64,000 nt of DNA from Flavobacterium endophyticum (lineage in GTDB: Bacteria; Bacteroidota; Bacteroidia; Flavobacteriales; Flavobacteriaceae), in NCBI RefSeq assembly GCF_003634455.1, contig NZ_RBLC01000002.1:248001-312000 (forward strand), in the 5' to 3' direction. The notes under the pieces are model-generated. The model was not told the DNA's origin and did no database searches. It saw only the letters and a program-made list of their open reading frames with translations. Of this stretch, positions 6,760 through 14,401 are shown piece by piece. The position numbers and the translations under genes are program-made. How positions within the stretch are numbered: the stretch's first letter is position 1; every line of letters begins with the position of its first letter.

Positions 6760-7863
6760 ATGCCTACCATGCAATTAGTTCCAGAAAACGTATACCATTA
6801 CCTGCGCAAACGGCAGCTCATTGATGAAGCCGCCGCTGTCAAAGGTCATTTTATGATACATCCTGTAGCGACCCGAAATACCATCTTGAAGGTAATCGTA
6901 GAACCTCATAATTCGCTTTTTGTCAAACAGACAGGGAATGATACTGTTGCCAAGAGCCTCTTCTTGAGAGAAGTGAGCGCCTACCAATTGTTTAAGAATG
7001 CCAAAGAATTTGCGCCTGTCGCTGCTATTGCCGCACCGCTCCTAGATTATGATGATGAGAACAACATCATGGTTTCTGAACTGCTATACAATGCAAGAAA
7101 CCTTTCTGAGCACTATATGCTCACCCAAAACTTCGACGTATCTCTTGCCCAAGGGCAAGCTATTATATTGGCCGACTGCCATATCATGCCCAATGCCGGA
7201 ACCGACGTATCTGCTTTTCCGAAACTGCTGCCGTGGGTACTGCAGCTCGACCGCCACAATGCCGATGCTTTTTTTGCAAACAGCGAGGCCAGCGCATCCG
7301 TCATACAGCTCATCAAAGACAACACCCTGCTGTTAAATGCTTTGAAAGAACTGGCTTCTTCATGGCAGTGTACGCACCTCATCCATGGCGATATCAAATG
7401 GATTAATTTCCTTGCGGTAGAAGACGAAAACGGATTGAGCCAAAGGCTGATCGATTGGGAACTAGCCGATATCGGCGACCCGATGTGGGACGTTGCCGGT
7501 CTTGTGCAATCGTATGTCACGGCTTGGCTTCTGGGATTTGACAACGGCAATCCGCACAGCACGGAATTGCCAGAATACATGAAGCTTTATGAAATCAAGA
7601 ACATGCAGCCTTCTGCCCGCGCTTTTATCTATCAGTACCTAAAATCGAAGGGCTATCCCGAATCAGAGCATGCTGCTTTTTTTACAAGGCTGATGCAGTT
7701 TACCGCTGCCCGAATCATACAGACTAGCGTGGAAGGCATTACTTTCAACAGCAAGGTCGAAGCCAATAACATGCGCTGCATACAGCTTGCCTTTAATATC
7801 ATGAAAGATCCGTTGGCAGCGTTGGACGAATTGTTTAACATAAAACTATACCATTATGTTTGA
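6760..7863 (+). CDS. Aminoglycoside-phosphotransferase-like kinase (class V lanthipeptide kinase type)
   Basis: The 367-residue protein has an APH/choline-kinase fold. Visible motifs are the ATP-binding Lys56 (LFVKQ), Glu71 (LREVSAYQLF), the Brenner catalytic motif HGDIKWINF (His209, Asp211, Asn216) and the metal-binding IDWE (Asp232), followed by GDPMWDVAG. All catalytic residues are present. In class V lanthipeptide and thioamitide loci an APH-like protein of this type works with a HopA1 protein to phosphorylate and dehydrate Ser/Thr. Here the gene overlaps the HopA1 gene by 8 bp and follows the Thr/Cys repeat gene, so I infer Ser/Thr phosphorylation of that protein. A second start at 6769 is possible. 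An antibiotic-resistance or small-molecule kinase is less likely in this context. Confidence 0.85.
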   Translation: MPTMQLVPENVYHYLRKRQLIDEAAAVKGHFMIHPVATRNTILKVIVEPHNSLFVKQTGNDTVAKSLFLREVSAYQLFKNAKEFAPVAAIAAPLLDYDDENNIMVSELLYNARNLSEHYMLTQNFDVSLAQGQAIILADCHIMPNAGTDVSAFPKLLPWVLQLDRHNADAFFANSEASASVIQLIKDNTLLLNALKELASSWQCTHLIHGDIKWINFLAVEDENGLSQRLIDWELADIGDPMWDVAGLVQSYVTAWLLGFDNGNPHSTELPEYMKLYEIKNMQPSARAFIYQYLKSKGYPESEHAAFFTRLMQFTAARIIQTSVEGITFNSKVEANNMRCIQLAFNIMKDPLAALDELFNIKLYHYV

Positions 7864-8821
7864 GGATAAGGCTGTTCTTAAAGAACTCGTCAGGCTTGCC
7901 AGCCAATTAGAAATCTATGCTACCCATCTTATCTTTAAAGGGAAGCGATATGAAACGGCACCTCAAGCTGCTGCGCCGCTGCTCACCAGCTTGTTGTATT
8001 CTGAATGTTATGCCTTAAAAGAGCGCTATCAGACAGGAATGGCTGCCATGCCGCAGCATTTTGCTGAGGATACGACACATTTTATCAATCTGCTTTCACA
8101 GAACAACCATAGCAAAGACAGGACCGAACCGGGCTGGACCATCAAAAACAATTATTCGAACGGACATGTGGAGGTTACAAGGCATACTGAAAGCCATATC
8201 GTTCCTTATAGTGCTTTGGGAGATTTGCCTTCCGGAACTTCGGCAAGTATCGGACAGACCGTTACCGTATTTTTTCCGAAAGAAGACCGGAACCGTCAGC
8301 CTACCTTTTATTACATCTTTAGCAATACAGGAATGGACATTTCCCAAAACCTGACCCGTATTTATTGGAACTGTACCAGCGAAGGCGCTCCGGTATTGAT
8401 TGATGCAATTACGAAAAAGCTGAATTACTACGGCATTCCGTTTCTTTTCAAATGCCTTAATCATCCCACCCTCTATTTCCGCCGCGATGCCGCGGTGTTG
8501 TATGTGGAGGATATACTGATGCCGTTGCTCCAGCTGCTGTTGCCTGACATCTGCGAGACGATGGCGCCGTATTTGGAAGAGGACGTGCCTCTTTTCTCGT
8601 ATGCTTATCGAAAAGGAGTCGGCATAGCCGAAAGTCCGAATACGCAGGAAAGCTTTGGCATGAACCGGATAGCCATCGTAGCGGATGTACTGCTGCAGGC
8701 GTTTCCAAAAAACCTGACTCCAGAAGAAACCGTTCAAGAGATTGCCGCGGCCTTTCTCCAGAAAGGAATCAACCCTAAGGCGACTTTCTTAAACAAAGGA
8801 TCGAGAATCACATTTAACTAA
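7856..8821 (+). CDS. HopA1-family protein (putative phospho-Ser/Thr lyase)
   Basis: The 321-residue protein matches the HopA1 effector family: FYYIFSNTG (151-159), GIPFLFKCL (193-201), the block YFRRDAAVLYV (207-217) and, near the C-terminus, GVGIAESPNTQESFGMNR (254-271) followed by IAIVADVLLQAF. HopA1 domains occur in Pseudomonas effectors and as the lyase partner of APH-like kinases in class V lanthipeptide and thioamitide biosynthesis, where they are proposed to remove phosphate from phospho-Ser/Thr to give dehydroamino acids. The 8 bp overlap with the kinase gene and the LanC gene 12 bp downstream fit this role. Nothing indicates a type III secretion context. The exact catalytic residues cannot be assigned with confidence; Lys199 and Arg209-Arg210 are candidates. 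Confidence 0.85.
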   Translation: MFEDKAVLKELVRLASQLEIYATHLIFKGKRYETAPQAAAPLLTSLLYSECYALKERYQTGMAAMPQHFAEDTTHFINLLSQNNHSKDRTEPGWTIKNNYSNGHVEVTRHTESHIVPYSALGDLPSGTSASIGQTVTVFFPKEDRNRQPTFYYIFSNTGMDISQNLTRIYWNCTSEGAPVLIDAITKKLNYYGIPFLFKCLNHPTLYFRRDAAVLYVEDILMPLLQLLLPDICETMAPYLEEDVPLFSYAYRKGVGIAESPNTQESFGMNRIAIVADVLLQAFPKNLTPEETVQEIAAAFLQKGINPKATFLNKGSRITFN

Positions 8822-8833
8822 AAGACAGCACAC

Positions 8834-10060
8834 ATGAACCCAATCGATAAAAACACTTTTCTTGATGCTGCCTGGAACATCGGCTGCCAGCTTATCAAGA
8901 CCAGCACATGGCATGGCGACTCTTGCAACTGGCAAGGCTATTCCATCGAGGCTTTAAACGGACAATACCAAGGCGTCTGGAAAGCTTTTGGCTCCGACAT
9001 TTATTCCGGAACGGCCGGCATCGCACTTTTCTTGACCGCTTTATATAAAGAAAAAAAGGATACTATCTTACTCAAGACCATTGGAGGCGCTGTCGAACAG
9101 ATGAAGTCGACCATGTACCAAGCGCCTGAGCATGGCTTTTATGCCGGAAAACCGGGCATAGCCGCAGCATTGATTAAAATCGGAACAGAACTGGACCGCA
9201 AGGATTGGATCGAGGACGGCATCGCTCTTTTGCAGACCGTATCTTCTTCTTCGCTCCAATCGTATGAGATTGATGTCATAAGCGGCGCAGCAGGAACGAT
9301 ACCAGTGCTTTTAGAAGCGCATGAAGAATTCCAAAAGAAAGAATTTCTAGACAAGGCGGTGGCATTAGGGCATCTATTGTGCGATGCTGCCGTACAAAAC
9401 GGCGAAGCTTGGTCTTGGGCCACGGTTCCGTCACAAAAAAATCTGACGGGCTTCTCGCACGGTTCGTCGGGTATAGCGTTGGCCTTGCTGCAGCTGTATG
9501 AAGCTACAAAAGAGAAACGGTTTTTGGCAGGTGCCGAAGGAGGCTTTACTTACGAAAGGCACTCTTTTGATGCTTCGCAGCAGAACTGGCCTGATTTCAG
9601 GGACGGGGTATCGACACCTACAGCAAAGGTCTGCGGCTTGGCTTGGTGCCACGGAGCGCCTGGCATTGCTCTTTCTAGGCTAAAGGCGAATCAGGTAAAA
9701 GCGGATGCTGTCTTTACGCAAGAAATGGAGGCCGCCTTGACAACCACTACGTCTAGCGTCTACCGTGTGCTTACCGACAACTTGAACAATACGAATTATT
9801 CTTTATGCCACGGAATCGCGGGCAATGCGGAAATTTTGCTGGATTGCGGCGGTACGGAATACCACCAGCTTGCGGAAGCAATAGGAACTGCGGGCATCCA
9901 GAAATACCAAAACAATAGGATTTCATGGCCTACTGGCTTGAATACGGGACAGTATACACCGGGACTGATGATGGGAATCGCTGGAACGGGTTACTTTTAT
10001 CTTCGACTGTTTAATAAAAACCGACATCCATCTTTATTGCTTCCGGGGTTGTATAATTGA
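8834..10060 (+). CDS. LanC-like lanthionine cyclase
   Basis: The 408-residue protein has the length and repeated-motif pattern of LanC cyclases: DIYSGTAGIA (55-64), GFYAGKPGIA (101-110), GFSHGSSGIA (206-215), AWCHGAPGI (270-278), SLCHGIAGN (323-331) and PGLMMGIAGTGYFYLRL near the end. Zinc ligands Cys272, Cys325 and His326 and the acid/base His209 align with Cys284, Cys330, His331 and His212 of NisC. It should therefore be able to catalyse Cys addition to dehydrated Ser/Thr. It is the last gene of the cluster, 12 bp after the HopA1 gene, and is followed by a strong terminator. A LanC-like protein with glutathione-adduct activity is the alternative, but the neighbours favour peptide cyclisation. 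Confidence 0.93.
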   Translation: MNPIDKNTFLDAAWNIGCQLIKTSTWHGDSCNWQGYSIEALNGQYQGVWKAFGSDIYSGTAGIALFLTALYKEKKDTILLKTIGGAVEQMKSTMYQAPEHGFYAGKPGIAAALIKIGTELDRKDWIEDGIALLQTVSSSSLQSYEIDVISGAAGTIPVLLEAHEEFQKKEFLDKAVALGHLLCDAAVQNGEAWSWATVPSQKNLTGFSHGSSGIALALLQLYEATKEKRFLAGAEGGFTYERHSFDASQQNWPDFRDGVSTPTAKVCGLAWCHGAPGIALSRLKANQVKADAVFTQEMEAALTTTTSSVYRVLTDNLNNTNYSLCHGIAGNAEILLDCGGTEYHQLAEAIGTAGIQKYQNNRISWPTGLNTGQYTPGLMMGIAGTGYFYLRLFNKNRHPSLLLPGLYN

Positions 10061-10096
10061 TTAACAGCCTCTTTTTTCCCCAAAGCTTTAAGCAGC

Positions 10097-10128
10097 AATG
10101 CCTCTCGATGGAGAGGCATTGTTTTTTT
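10097..10128 (+). terminator. Intrinsic terminator after LanC-like gene
   Basis: AATGCCTCTC and GAGAGGCATT form a perfect 10 bp stem with loop GATG, followed by G and seven T residues. It closes the repeat-protein/LanC cluster and touches the end of the convergent ATPase gene. Confidence 0.92.
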
Positions 10129-11590
10129 ATAATTTCTTGATGTAGCTTCCGTACAGGTCGTTGAACTGGTAGCCTTTGATGATTCGGTCCTTGCTGAGCT
10201 TGTTGTATTCGACCAAGCCCCAGAGCACGAATTCTTTCATGAAATAGGTATCTTCGGGCGCCAGATCGGGCTGGTATTTGGCAATCAAGGCTCTAAGCGG
10301 GATGATGGAATCCAATTGCTGTTTGTATTCGGCATCGGGCGCATCGTCTAGCAGCTCAAAGCCGCTTTCGTTGAAGAACCAGTCTATTATTTCTTTGTAA
10401 GGGCTTTTGTCTTCTTGTCTTTCTAGCTTTTCTATCTTAGGGAAATAAAGCGGGAAAAACGTCTTGATGGCATCGCCTATCAGATGTTGTGCTACTACTC
10501 CTGCTCCTTCTTGCTCGCCTTCGTAGACCAATTCTACTTTTCCGGTAATTGCAGGTATGATGCCCATAAAGTCGGCCAAGCGCAGCGTTGTTTTTTCTGC
10601 TCCTGCTTTAAGAGCGCGTCGTTCGGCAGTACTTAACAGGTTTTCAAAGGCAGTAATGCTCAAACGGGCACTGACACCGCTTTTGTTATCAATAAATTCG
10701 CTTTCACGTGCTTCAAAGCTGATCTGCTCTAGCAAGTCTTTGGCTATTGACGGAACGTGGATGAGATCGCTCTGGCGGCTGTCAAGATTGGATTCTTGTT
10801 CGGTAATCGTTCTCGCAATCTCGATGGTTTCTGGATAGTGCGTAAGTATCTGCGAGCCGATCCTATCTTTCAAAGGCGTCACGATGCTGCCTCTGTTGGT
10901 ATAGTCTTCTGGGTTGGCCGTAAACACAAACTGCATGTCGAGGGCAAGACGTAATTTGAATCCGCGGATCTGGATATCGCCTTCTTGTAGAATGTTGAAC
11001 AGTGCTACTTGGATTCGGGCTTGCAAATCGGGCAATTCGTTGATGACAAAGATGCAGCGGTTGGCTCTTGGTATCATTCCGAAATGGATTACTCGGTCAT
11101 CGGCATACGAAAGCTTTAGATTGGCCGCTTTGATCGGGTCTACATCGCCAATCAGGTCGGCAACGGTAACATCTGGCGTGGCCAGCTTTTCAAAAAAGCG
11201 TTCGTCTCTGTGGATCCATGCAATCGGAGTATTATCTCCCTCTGCCGCAATCAGGTCTTTGGCAAATCGCGAGATAGGCTTCAGCGGATCGTCGTTGATT
11301 TCTGAGCCTGCCACAATCGGCATCCATTCATCGAGCAGCGTGATCATCAGGCGCGCCAGTCGGGTCTTGGCTTGACCGCGCAATCCTAAAAGGTTGATAT
11401 TGTGTCGGGAAAGTATGGCTCTTTCGAGTTCGGGTATTACGGAATCTTCGTAACCGTGTACGCCATGGAAAACGGTTTCTCCTTTGCTTATTTTCTGGCG
11501 AAGGTTGTCGCGCAGTTCGTCTTTGATGCTTTTGGATTCATAGCCGGATTTTTTTAATTCTCCGAGGGTTTTTATAGTTGCTGCTTTCAT
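10127..11590 (-). CDS. MoxR/ChlI-like AAA+ ATPase
   Basis: The 487-residue protein belongs to the magnesium-chelatase-I/MoxR group of AAA+ ATPases. The P-loop is GLRGQAKTR (69-77), with Ala where GK usually has Gly before Lys75. The Walker B strand reads CIFVINEL (179-186), with Asn184 where Asp is expected. Downstream are ANPEDYTNRGSIVTPLKDRI (sensor region, about 250-270) and a helical C-terminal part. It is paired with a VWA-domain protein 45 bp upstream in the same direction. Such MoxR/VWA pairs act as chaperone-like complexes for metal insertion or complex assembly. The client is unknown. Confidence 0.85.
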   Translation of the reverse strand: MKAATIKTLGELKKSGYESKSIKDELRDNLRQKISKGETVFHGVHGYEDSVIPELERAILSRHNINLLGLRGQAKTRLARLMITLLDEWMPIVAGSEINDDPLKPISRFAKDLIAAEGDNTPIAWIHRDERFFEKLATPDVTVADLIGDVDPIKAANLKLSYADDRVIHFGMIPRANRCIFVINELPDLQARIQVALFNILQEGDIQIRGFKLRLALDMQFVFTANPEDYTNRGSIVTPLKDRIGSQILTHYPETIEIARTITEQESNLDSRQSDLIHVPSIAKDLLEQISFEARESEFIDNKSGVSARLSITAFENLLSTAERRALKAGAEKTTLRLADFMGIIPAITGKVELVYEGEQEGAGVVAQHLIGDAIKTFFPLYFPKIEKLERQEDKSPYKEIIDWFFNESGFELLDDAPDAEYKQQLDSIIPLRALIAKYQPDLAPEDTYFMKEFVLWGLVEYNKLSKDRIIKGYQFNDLYGSYIKKL

Positions 11591-11635
11591 TGTATCCTGT
11601 ATTGTTTGCTTAAAAGCGGGCCTCCTTTGGCCTGC

Positions 11636-12754
11636 TTATTTTATTCTTTTTTTTCTGTTGGTTTCGTAATCTTCAAAAATCATTTCTCCTAATCCTTTCA
11701 GTCCGGTGTAGAACGCTTTTCCTTGGTTCGCTTCGGTAAAGTGATTGACAAACTGCTGTAGATAGGGATCGTTTGCAATCATAAACGTGGTAATCGGAAT
11801 GTGGAGTTTTCGGGCCTGCTGCGCCATCGTATAGCATTTGTCTACGATGTATTCGTCGAGTCCGTTACTGTTCATGTAATACGAGCCGTCGCGTTCGCGA
11901 ACGCAGCTCGGCTTTCCGTCGGTAATCATAAAGATCTGCTTGTTGGTGTTGCGCTTCCGGCGTAATAAGTCCATGGCCAGCTCTAATCCGGCTACCGTAT
12001 TGGTATGGTACGGTCCGACCTTTAGATAAGGCAAGTCTTTGATGGCAATCGGCCAGGCATCGTTTCCGAACACCAAGATATCCAACGTGTCTTTCGGATA
12101 GCGTGTCGTAATCAGTTCTGCTAATGCCATAGCTACTTTTTTAGCGGGCGTGATACGGTCTTCGCCATACAGCACCATGCTATGGCTGATATCGATCATC
12201 AGTACCGTGCTCATCTGTGCCTTGAATTGGGAATCTTCTACCACCAAATCGTCTTCGGTCAGCTTAAAGCTGTCGATGCCGTTGTTGATCTGGGCATTTT
12301 TAAGGCTTTCGGTCAGCGAAATGCGTTCGAGGCTGTCGCCAAAGTGGAATTCCCGGAATTCTCCCGTATGTTCGTCGCCGCTTCCGGAATATTTGGTCTT
12401 ATGGTTGCCCGAACCGCTTCGCTTAAGATTGCCGAAAATCTGGTCAAGGGCTTGCTGGCGTATGGCTCTTTCTGTTTTTGCCGTGATGGCAAGTCCGCCA
12501 GAACCGTCGTCTTTAATTTCTTCTCGTATAAATCCTTTCTTTTTTAAGTCTTCGATGAAATCATCGATAGTGTAGTTTGAATCGGTCAGTTTGTATTCTT
12601 TGTCTAGTTCGCGAAGCCAGTCTATGGCCTCGTCCAAATCGCCTGAAGTGTGCGTAATCAATTCTTTGAAAATCTCGAAGAGCTTATCAAACGGAGACAA
12701 ATTTGGAGCTTCGTATTGCTTGAATAGAAAGCCTTTTCTTTTGTTAGTTTCCAT
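11636..12754 (-). CDS. VWA-domain protein, partner of MoxR-like ATPase
   Basis: The 372-residue protein has a helical N-terminal half (1-175) with a Gly/Ser-rich linker (about 112-130) and a C-terminal von Willebrand A domain. The MIDAS motif DISHS (Asp188, Ser190, Ser192) is intact, as is ITDGKPS further on. There is no signal peptide or membrane helix, so it is cytoplasmic. It is the first gene of a two-gene operon with the AAA+ ATPase. In MoxR/VWA systems the metal-dependent VWA domain recruits the client and the ATPase remodels it. Confidence 0.87.
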   Translation of the reverse strand: METNKRKGFLFKQYEAPNLSPFDKLFEIFKELITHTSGDLDEAIDWLRELDKEYKLTDSNYTIDDFIEDLKKKGFIREEIKDDGSGGLAITAKTERAIRQQALDQIFGNLKRSGSGNHKTKYSGSGDEHTGEFREFHFGDSLERISLTESLKNAQINNGIDSFKLTEDDLVVEDSQFKAQMSTVLMIDISHSMVLYGEDRITPAKKVAMALAELITTRYPKDTLDILVFGNDAWPIAIKDLPYLKVGPYHTNTVAGLELAMDLLRRKRNTNKQIFMITDGKPSCVRERDGSYYMNSNGLDEYIVDKCYTMAQQARKLHIPITTFMIANDPYLQQFVNHFTEANQGKAFYTGLKGLGEMIFEDYETNRKKRIK

Positions 12755-13076
12755 AGAGGATAAAATTAATGCTTAATGGAATGTGTTGGCTTGAAACAGG
12801 TATTAATTTTTAGTTAAAATGAAACTGTGGGGAATTTCGAATTTCTTATTGGTTACAGTATTTGATTGTGCTTATTGTTAATTGAATTACTCTTATTGTT
12901 TGTGTATTGGTTTGTAAAGTTAGCTGCCTCGTTTGGATTGTCAGTTGCATAATTCAAACTATTGAAATCGGTCTTGGCTTTCTAAAGCGTTGCTGTTTGA
13001 GAATGTTGAGAAGTATTTTGCATAAATTTTTATTCCAGTAGGAATTGGAATAGCTTTGTGGCAAATTTTATAGCGT
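12755..13076. other. 322 bp AT-rich intergenic region with divergent promoters
   Basis: No gene or strong hairpin was found. It must hold promoters for the VWA gene (minus) and the pentapeptide-repeat gene (plus). TAGCTTTG at 13051-13058 matches the TAnnTTTG -7 box of Bacteroidota for the plus gene, whose ATG lies 19 bp further on; the matching TTTG element is not at the usual spacing. Confidence 0.5.
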
Positions 13077-13649
13077 ATGACAGATTATTTTCACGACCAA
13101 GCCTATTCTGATGAGGTCTATACGGAAGATGCTTTTAACTTGAGAGAATTTGAGGCATGTACTTTTACGGGTTGTGATTTTACGCGCTGCAACTTTATCG
13201 GCGTGGCGTTTACGGATTGTACTTTTATCAACTGCGATTTTAGCGGTGCCCGAATCAACCATGTGGCTTTTCGAGGCGTGAGTTTTATCGACTGCCAGGT
13301 ATTGGACGTGAATTTTTCGATGTGTGACAAGCTGATCTTTGAGATTCATTTCAAGGATTGCATTCTTGATTTTGCCAAGTTTTATGACCTCAAGATGAAA
13401 GGCACTACGTTCACGAACTGCAGCATGATTGCGCTTGACTTTATGAATACGGACCTGACGAATGTATTGTTTGACAACTGCAACCTGCACAAGTCGGTTT
13501 TTAATAATACGACGGCTATCAAGGCTGATTTTACGACGAGTTATAATTTCTCTATCGATCCGGACAAAAATAAAATCAAAAAAGCCAGCTTTTCATTAGC
13601 TGGCTTGAAAGGTTTGCTGGATAAGCACGAATTAGTCATTCGCGGCTGA
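13077..13649 (+). CDS. Pentapeptide-repeat protein
   Basis: The 190-residue protein is built of tandem five-residue repeats of the A(D/N)LXX type from about residue 22 to 165, for example CTFTGCDFTRCNFIGVAF and DLTNVLFDNCNLHKSVF. These form a right-handed quadrilateral beta helix. Similar proteins (Qnr, McbG) mimic DNA and protect gyrase from inhibitors, but most have no known role, and function cannot be inferred from the repeat alone. It is cytoplasmic and stands alone. Its TGA directly abuts the last codon of the convergent miaE gene, with no intergenic base. Confidence 0.9.
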   Translation: MTDYFHDQAYSDEVYTEDAFNLREFEACTFTGCDFTRCNFIGVAFTDCTFINCDFSGARINHVAFRGVSFIDCQVLDVNFSMCDKLIFEIHFKDCILDFAKFYDLKMKGTTFTNCSMIALDFMNTDLTNVLFDNCNLHKSVFNNTTAIKADFTTSYNFSIDPDKNKIKKASFSLAGLKGLLDKHELVIRG

Positions 13650-14243
13650 TTATCCGTGTATGGTTTCGCTTTTTCCGTAATTTTCAATGATGGAGGCTTC
13701 AAACTCGAGCCATTCTCTCCAGCGTTTCTCGACATCGATTCCGTGGCCGTATTTTCGGGCATAGGTAATAAATGTGGTGTAGTGTCCGGCTTCGCTTTCC
13801 ATCAGCTCCCAATAGAATTTGGATAGTTCTTCGTCTTTGATGTTTTCTGAAAGCACTTTAAAACGTTCGCAGCTTCTGGCTTCGATCATGGCAGAAAAGA
13901 GCATTCTTTCTACGAATCCGGAGACACGGCTTCCGGTATTGCTGCGTTTCATGTATTGTGCCAGCTCGCCTACGTATTCGTCTTTGCGCTCGCGGCCTAA
14001 CGTGAGTCCTCTTTTTTTGATGATGTTATGCACCATCTCAAAATGCTCGATTTCTTCTTTTGCCAACGCCAGCATATCAGTTACCAAATCTGGGTATTCT
14101 GAATTGATGGTAATAATCGTGATCGCATTGGAAGCGGCTTTCTGTTCGCACCAAGCATGATCTGTCAGGATTTCTTCAATGTTTTTCTCAACAATATTTA
14201 CCCATCTTGGGTCGGTCGGCAATTTTAGACGCAGCATAGACAT
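13650..14243 (-). CDS. miaE: tRNA 2-methylthio-N6-isopentenyladenosine-37 hydroxylase
   Basis: MiaE is a non-haem di-iron oxygenase that hydroxylates the isopentenyl group of ms2i6A37 in tRNA. The ferritin-like four-helix pattern is seen in KEEIEHFEMVHNII (E..H pair), IEARSCERF and ESEAGHYTTF. I placed the start at Met in MSMLRLKLPTDPRW, the usual N-terminus; an upstream in-frame ATG at 14264 would add seven residues. MiaA, which makes the isopentenyl precursor, is encoded at 59290 in this same window. The gene is convergent with the pentapeptide-repeat gene. Confidence 0.92.
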   Translation of the reverse strand: MSMLRLKLPTDPRWVNIVEKNIEEILTDHAWCEQKAASNAITIITINSEYPDLVTDMLALAKEEIEHFEMVHNIIKKRGLTLGRERKDEYVGELAQYMKRSNTGSRVSGFVERMLFSAMIEARSCERFKVLSENIKDEELSKFYWELMESEAGHYTTFITYARKYGHGIDVEKRWREWLEFEASIIENYGKSETIHG

Positions 14244-14296
14244 AGTGACTGTTTTAGGTTGCAAATTTAGGGATTTGTTTTGAATTGCGCTATAAG

Positions 14297-14328
14297 GTTC
14301 TGAGGCACTAAGGTGTTGAGGTACTAAG
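14297..14328. repeat. Two imperfect 16 bp tandem repeats
   Basis: GTTCTGAGGCACTAAG is followed directly by GTGTTGAGGTACTAAG (13 of 16 identical). They lie in the gap between miaE and the outer-membrane-protein gene. Role unknown. Confidence 0.6.
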
Positions 14329-14350
14329 ATTGCTTCTGATTATAAACGCT

Positions 14351-14382
14351 AAAAGGAGCTTCGGCTTGGCCTTGCTCCTTTT
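14351..14382 (-). terminator. Terminator for the outer-membrane receptor gene
   Basis: AAAAGGAGC pairs with GCTCCTTTT around a 14-base loop. Read on the minus strand it follows the stop at 14402 and ends in a short T-run. Confidence 0.7.
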
Positions 14383-14401
14383 AACTACTGAACTCAAATT
14401 G

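Noticed and set aside
6760..7863. Aminoglycoside resistance gene
   Set aside because: The APH fold is shared by many kinases; direct overlap with HopA1 and adjacency to LanC fit a peptide-modifying kinase better.
8096..8737. 213-codon minus-strand frame inside the HopA1 gene
   Set aside because: It is a shadow of the well-supported plus-strand gene with unnatural composition.
7856..8821. Type III secretion effector
   Set aside because: Although HopA1 was named as an effector, no secretion genes are present and the context is a modification cluster.
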